A stretch of DNA of 9,491 nucleotides from Hyphomicrobiaceae bacterium (GTDB lineage: Bacteria > Pseudomonadota > Alphaproteobacteria > Rhizobiales > HXMU1428-3): positions 1 to 9,491 of the forward strand of contig JANQQH010000322.1 of NCBI GenBank assembly GCA_028285025.1. Reading direction: 5' to 3'. The position numbers were made by a program, and so were the translations under genes. Below, in pieces: positions 6,794-9,491 of the stretch (positions are counted from its first letter, which is position 1; every line of letters starts with the position of its first letter). The notes beneath the pieces are model-generated. The model ran no database searches, was not told the origin of the DNA, and saw only the letters and a program-made list of their open reading frames with translations.

Positions 6794-6800
6794 TGAAATT

Positions 6801-7115
6801 ATGGGCGGTAAAACTTTAACAAGAGCCGATTTAGCCGAGGCAGTTGTGAGGCGAATTGGCTTACCTCGTAACGAATCGGCCGATTTGGTCGAGCTGGTGC
6901 TAGGTGAAATCAGCACATCATTAGAAGCGGGCGAACAAGTTAAGCTTTCGTCTTTTGGATCTTTTGGCGTACGCGAAAAAAAGCAGCGCATTGGCCGCAA
7001 CCCGAAAACGGGTGAAGAAGTACCAATTACACCGCGCCGTGTTTTGGTTTTTCGCCCCAGTGCGATTATGAAAAATCGCATTGATGCCAGCATGAAAGCT
7101 AACGGTAAAAAATAA
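6801..7115 (+). CDS. ihfA: Integration host factor subunit alpha
   Basis: IHF alpha pairs with IHF beta to bind DNA in the minor groove and bend it sharply, acting in nucleoid structure, transcription and recombination. The 104-residue protein has the HU/IHF fold in order: the helical dimerisation part ([42 protein letters not shown]), the signature [27 protein letters not shown], and the DNA-embracing arm ending [13 protein letters not shown]. The proline expected to intercalate between base pairs is Pro68 in [11 protein letters not shown]. The [17 protein letters not shown] arm and the position after fabH point to the alpha subunit rather than HU or beta. The ATG at 6801 is chosen on its strong AAAGGGA, although the frame is open far upstream. 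The gene is followed by a merR-like gene, a neighbour it keeps in many Alphaproteobacteria. Confidence 0.95.
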   Translation: MGGKTLTRADLAEAVVRRIGLPRNESADLVELVLGEISTSLEAGEQVKLSSFGSFGVREKKQRIGRNPKTGEEVPITPRRVLVFRPSAIMKNRIDASMKANGKK

Positions 7116-7181
7116 TCATTGTCTCCCATTTTCAGACAAAAATAACAATCATATATTTTAAAAAGATAAGAACTTAGAGCT

Positions 7182-7215
7182 TTGGACCAAGTTGTTTTTT
7201 TTCAAACAACTCCAA
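7182..7215 (+). repeat. Hairpin/inverted repeat in the ihfA-merR gap
   Basis: An 8-bp perfect stem, AGTTGTTT (7190-7197) with AAACAACT (7204-7211), encloses a 6-base T-rich loop. Four more outer pairs (TTGG at 7182-7185, CCAA at 7212-7215) form after a 4-base bulge on the left side. No T-tract follows, so it is not a classic terminator. A TATAAA at 7219-7224 lies just downstream, which would also allow an operator role for the MerR-type gene that follows. Confidence 0.4.
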
Positions 7216-7240
7216 AATTATAAAACTGAGACGATATTGA

Positions 7241-7678
7241 ATGGAAAAATCTTCTGATGCTTTGCGCACGATCAGTGAAGTTGCCAGTGATCTTGACGTA
7301 CCCAAACATGTATTACGTTTCTGGGAGAGTAAGTTTTCACAAATTAACCCAATGAAACGGGGCGGCGGGCGCCGTTATTATCGGCCCTCAGATATAGAAT
7401 TATTACAAGGCATTCGTCATCTTTTATACGCGGAAGGTTTTACCATTCGCGGCGTGCAACAAATTTTTAAACGCGAAGGCGTTGATTATGTAAAAAGTTT
7501 TGCCGCGGGCGATAACAGTCCAAACCTAACACCTGATGCGGGCAAAAAAATCAAATCAATCAAAAACCAAAAGCGCAGCAAAATGCGCCCGCCTGCCTCA
7601 AAGGTTCATCCCAAACAAAAGATATTATTGAATGTTCTGGATGAAATAGAAGCATGCCGTAAAGTTTTGGTCTCATAA
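7241..7678 (+). CDS. MerR-family transcriptional regulator (ihfA-linked type)
   Basis: This 145-residue protein has a MerR-type winged helix-turn-helix at about residues 9-75. [72 protein letters not shown] shows the family's 'LRFWE', 'GRRYYRP' and 'G.TI..V' elements. The remaining 70 or so residues are basic and probably disordered ([17 protein letters not shown]), then a short helix ([19 protein letters not shown]). There is no cysteine arrangement typical of the metal-sensing MerR branch (the only cysteine is near the C terminus). The long coiled coil of drug-sensing members also seems absent, so no ligand can be assigned. A weak CTGAG precedes the ATG at 7241. Genes of this type recur directly downstream of ihfA in Alphaproteobacteria, but their targets are not known to me. 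It converges on purB with 29 bases between the stops and no terminator visible. Confidence 0.9.
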   Translation: MEKSSDALRTISEVASDLDVPKHVLRFWESKFSQINPMKRGGGRRYYRPSDIELLQGIRHLLYAEGFTIRGVQQIFKREGVDYVKSFAAGDNSPNLTPDAGKKIKSIKNQKRSKMRPPASKVHPKQKILLNVLDEIEACRKVLVS

Positions 7679-7707
7679 CACAAAGCAAAAACTCTACTCA
7701 GTGAACC

Positions 7708-9009
7708 TTATTCAAACACGCGGTCAAAAATCGTCTCAACATGTTTGGTGTGATAATCAAGATTAAACTTATCTTGTATAGTCTCCTCGCTTAAAGCCGC
7801 GCGGACCTCTTCATCATTGAGCAATTCTTGCAAAAAGTCCTTGCCTTCACGCCAAACTTTCATCGCGTTGCGCTGAACCAGGCGGTAGCTGTCTTCACGG
7901 CTCACCCCAGCTTGGGTGAGCGCCAACAGCACCCGTTGAGAGTGAATAAGCCCCCCAAGCTTATTCATATTGGCAAGACAATTTTCCGGATAAATCACCA
8001 ATTTGTCCATCACATTGGTCAGTCGTTTTAAAGCAAAGTCAAGAGTAACGGTTGCGTCTGGGCCGATCATGCGCTCAACAGATGAGTGGGAAATATCACG
8101 CTCATGCCATAGGGCCACATTTTCCATCGCTGGAATCGAATAGCCACGCACCAACCGGGCCAGGCCGGTGAGGTTTTCAGTTAAAATCGGGTTGCGCTTG
8201 TGCGGCATAGCAGAAGAGCCCTTTTGCCCTGGAGAGAAATATTCTTCAGCTTCCAGCACTTCAGTGCGTTGCAAGTGGCGCACTTCAACAGCCACGCGTT
8301 CAATCGAACTGGCAATAACCCCAAGGGTGGCAAAATACATGGCATGGCGATCACGCGGGATCACTTGGGTTGAGATGGGCTCAAAAACCAACCCTAATTT
8401 TGTCGCAACATATTGTTCCACCCGCGGGTCAATATTAGCAAAGGTGCCAACAGCACCTGAAAGAGCGCAAGTGGCAATCTCTTCACGCGCGGCCAACAGC
8501 CGTTTTTTGGACCGGTCAAACTCAGCGTAAGCACTGGCCATTTTTAACCCCATCGTCACCGGTTCAGCATGAATGCCATGGCTGCGCCCCACACATACAG
8601 TGTCTTTGTGTTCATAAGCACGGCGTTTTAAAACCTCTAACAACTCATCCATGTCTTGCAACAACAAATCAGTGGCGCGCACCAACTGAACGTTAAAGCA
8701 CGTATCCAGCACATCAGAAGAAGTCATCCCTTGGTGCACAAAACGCGCCTCATCACCAACATGCTCAGCCAAGTGGGTGAGAAAGGCAATCACATCATGT
8801 TTAACCTCGCGCTCAATTTCATCGATACGCGCCACATTAAATTGGGCCTTGTCTCCCTTATCCCAAATGACATCTGCAGCCTCTTGCGGAATAACCCCCA
8901 GCTCAGCCATAGCGCTTGCCGCATGGGCCTCAATTTCAAACCAAATACGAAATTTAGTATGCGGGGCCCAGATATCTGTCATTTCTTTGCGGGAGTAGCG
9001 CGGGATCAT
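7708..9009 (-). CDS. purB: Adenylosuccinate lyase
   Basis: PurB performs two beta-eliminations of fumarate in purine synthesis: SAICAR to AICAR, and adenylosuccinate to AMP. The 433-residue protein is of the short Bacillus subtilis/Thermotoga type (about 430 residues), not the longer E. coli type. It begins with the typical MIPRYSRKEMTDIW. Visible motifs are HQGMTSSDVLDT (92-103), the catalytic histidines His71 (KHDVIAF) and His144 (GRSHGIHAEPVT), and the superfamily signature GSSAMPHKRNP (264-274), whose flexible loop carries the catalytic serine. The later LWHERDISHSSVERMIGPDA block is intact. The ATG at 9007-9009 has a weak GAAAGA upstream on the minus strand. The gene stands alone, converging on the merR-like gene. 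It is complete and unremarkable. Confidence 0.98.
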   Translation of the reverse strand: MIPRYSRKEMTDIWAPHTKFRIWFEIEAHAASAMAELGVIPQEAADVIWDKGDKAQFNVARIDEIEREVKHDVIAFLTHLAEHVGDEARFVHQGMTSSDVLDTCFNVQLVRATDLLLQDMDELLEVLKRRAYEHKDTVCVGRSHGIHAEPVTMGLKMASAYAEFDRSKKRLLAAREEIATCALSGAVGTFANIDPRVEQYVATKLGLVFEPISTQVIPRDRHAMYFATLGVIASSIERVAVEVRHLQRTEVLEAEEYFSPGQKGSSAMPHKRNPILTENLTGLARLVRGYSIPAMENVALWHERDISHSSVERMIGPDATVTLDFALKRLTNVMDKLVIYPENCLANMNKLGGLIHSQRVLLALTQAGVSREDSYRLVQRNAMKVWREGKDFLQELLNDEEVRAALSEETIQDKFNLDYHTKHVETIFDRVFE

Positions 9010-9055
9010 AGAGTTTATCTTTCATTAAAAAGGTATTGGCTGGAAAATTAAGACG

Positions 9056-9086
9056 ATGAGATTTCATTTTTATAAACAGATGTCAA
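9056..9086 (-). promoter_or_regulatory. Candidate purB promoter
   Basis: On the minus strand a perfect TTGACA (9086 down to 9081) is followed after 19 bases by TCTCAT (9061 down to 9056), a four-of-six match to the -10 consensus. The spacing is longer than the preferred 17. A transcript would start near 9049, about 40 bases before the purB ATG. The -35 is convincing and the -10 is not. Confidence 0.28.
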
Positions 9087-9102
9087 GGGGACAAACACAA
9101 CA

Positions 9103-9131
9103 GCGCGGCAAAGTCACAAACCTTACCGCGC
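9103..9131 (-). terminator. Probable terminator hairpin after the membrane protein gene
   Basis: On the minus strand GCGCGGTAAGG (9131 down to 9121) pairs with CTTTGCCGCGC (9113 down to 9103) over 11 positions, two of them G-U, around a 7-base loop. A T/G-rich run (TGTTGTGTTTGT) follows instead of a pure T-tract. It lies 50 bases beyond the stop of the minus-strand membrane gene and just upstream of the candidate purB promoter, the right place to separate the two. Confidence 0.42.
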
Positions 9132-9180
9132 ATGAAGGTGGCTGTTATAAGCATAAAAACTTAAAATAAGATCCCGTGAC

Positions 9181-9491
9181 CTAATCGCGTCTTGGCCCAA
9201 ACATGGTTATGTACAAAGCCCCAGCAGGTAACAAAGCCAAAATGGACAGACGCAATGGGGTTAAGAACAATTGCGTAAACGCATTAATGCCTTGCACCAT
9301 GGTGATGTAAAAATCCTGCGCCCCGGCAAATTGATAGGTGGGGCCAATTTTACCTGGCAGTGGTAAATATTCATGCATAACAGTTAAAACACCGCCAACA
9401 ACCAGGAACAACACAGTGAGCATAATAAACGCAAAAACAAAACGAAAACCAATTGGCCGCGAGGCAACCAGCCCTTGCAGCCACCAAGTTA
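9181..9491 (-). CDS. Unrecognised integral membrane protein, C-terminal part (N terminus beyond window edge)
   Basis: The minus-strand frame is open from the right edge to a stop at 9181-9183, giving 102 visible residues. An internal ATG at 9421-9423 exists, but the frame upstream is open and continues a hydrophobic segment, so the gene is probably cut by the window. A clear membrane helix spans about visible residues 15-38 (FRFVFAFIMLTVLFLVVGGVLTV). A loop containing HEYLPLPGKIGPTYQFAG follows, then a second hydrophobic stretch up to LSILALLPAGALYITMFG, which ends in the charged GPRRD. I do not recognise the family and assign no function. The gene runs toward purB and is followed by a probable terminator hairpin at 9103-9131. 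Confidence 0.65.
   Translation of the reverse strand, partial: TWWLQGLVASRPIGFRFVFAFIMLTVLFLVVGGVLTVMHEYLPLPGKIGPTYQFAGAQDFYITMVQGINAFTQLFLTPLRLSILALLPAGALYITMFGPRRD

Larger units (their letters stand above)
6542..6800 (+). other. AT-rich leader between fabH and ihfA
   Basis: This 259-bp stretch holds no recognisable gene. It is visibly richer in A and T than its flanks. It stays open in the ihfA frame throughout, but the implied peptide (for example from ATG 6630) is low-complexity and Lys/Asn-rich and resembles nothing I know. It contains a 9-bp inverted repeat (AGCTCATTT at 6542-6550, AAATGAGCT at 6620-6628) and an imperfect 17-bp palindrome at 6680-6696. I saw no convincing promoter pair; TTGACC at 6688-6693 has no good -10. 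It is most likely the regulatory leader of ihfA. Confidence 0.5.

Noticed and set aside
6444..6800. A 223-residue version of IHF alpha starting inside fabH
   Set aside because: The first third would overlap fabH in another frame and lacks a ribosome site. The AAAGGGA before ATG 6801 and the family length of about 100 residues support the short form.
8656..9051. 131-codon plus-strand reading frame opposite purB
   Set aside because: It is antisense to a certain purB gene, has no recognisable domain or ribosome site, and its amino-acid makeup is what a shadow frame gives. The same applies to the other frames opposite cysS, plsX, fabH and purB.
1..9491. Search for mobile elements, CRISPR arrays, tRNA genes, toxin-antitoxin or defence modules
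   Set aside because: No transposase, integrase, spaced direct repeats, tRNA cloverleaf or small paired toxin genes were seen. The window is almost fully explained by housekeeping genes.

Overview
This window reads as ordinary core chromosome from an alphaproteobacterium with a fairly AT-rich genome (GC roughly in the mid-40s by eye). The assignment rests on gene content and order. A BamE lipoprotein gene stands divergent to a ubiquinol-cytochrome c chaperone (CBP3 family) gene, which is followed by a YceD/DUF177 gene, plsX, fabH, ihfA and a MerR-type regulator gene. From memory, this order is characteristic of Alphaproteobacteria. The rpmF gene that separates yceD from plsX in many beta- and gammaproteobacteria is absent here. 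I cannot name a genus.

Layout. Bases 2-280 are the 3' end of a ChrR-type cupin gene. Bases 408-980 encode a TetR/AcrR regulator preceded by a near-perfect 21-bp palindrome on a candidate promoter. Next is cysS (1043-2398, probable GTG start). On the minus strand, converging on cysS, is bamE (2513-3043). The plus-strand block runs CBP3 (3219-3764), yceD (3800-4345), plsX (4505-5551), fabH (5567-6541, TTG start), ihfA (6801-7115) and a merR-like gene (7241-7678). On the minus strand follow purB (7708-9009) and, cut by the right edge, the C-terminal part of an unrecognised membrane protein (9181-9491).

How the genes fit together. PlsX and FabH link phospholipid synthesis and fatty-acid initiation. 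YceD is tied to 23S rRNA and ribosome assembly, BamE to outer-membrane protein insertion, and CBP3 to cytochrome bc1 maturation. The block therefore groups envelope, respiration and ribosome growth functions with a nucleoid protein (IHF alpha) and a small MerR regulator of unknown target. PurB (purine and AMP synthesis) and CysRS (translation) are independent housekeeping genes.

I found no mobile element, CRISPR array, tRNA or rRNA gene, toxin-antitoxin pair or defence system, and I see no previously undescribed multi-gene system. The most interesting signals lie between genes. They are the palindrome at the tetR promoter (352-372), a perfect 21-bp palindrome just upstream of the plsX ribosome binding site (4466-4486), an imperfect palindrome in the bamE/CBP3 divergent region (3102-3124), and a 260-bp AT-rich leader before ihfA.
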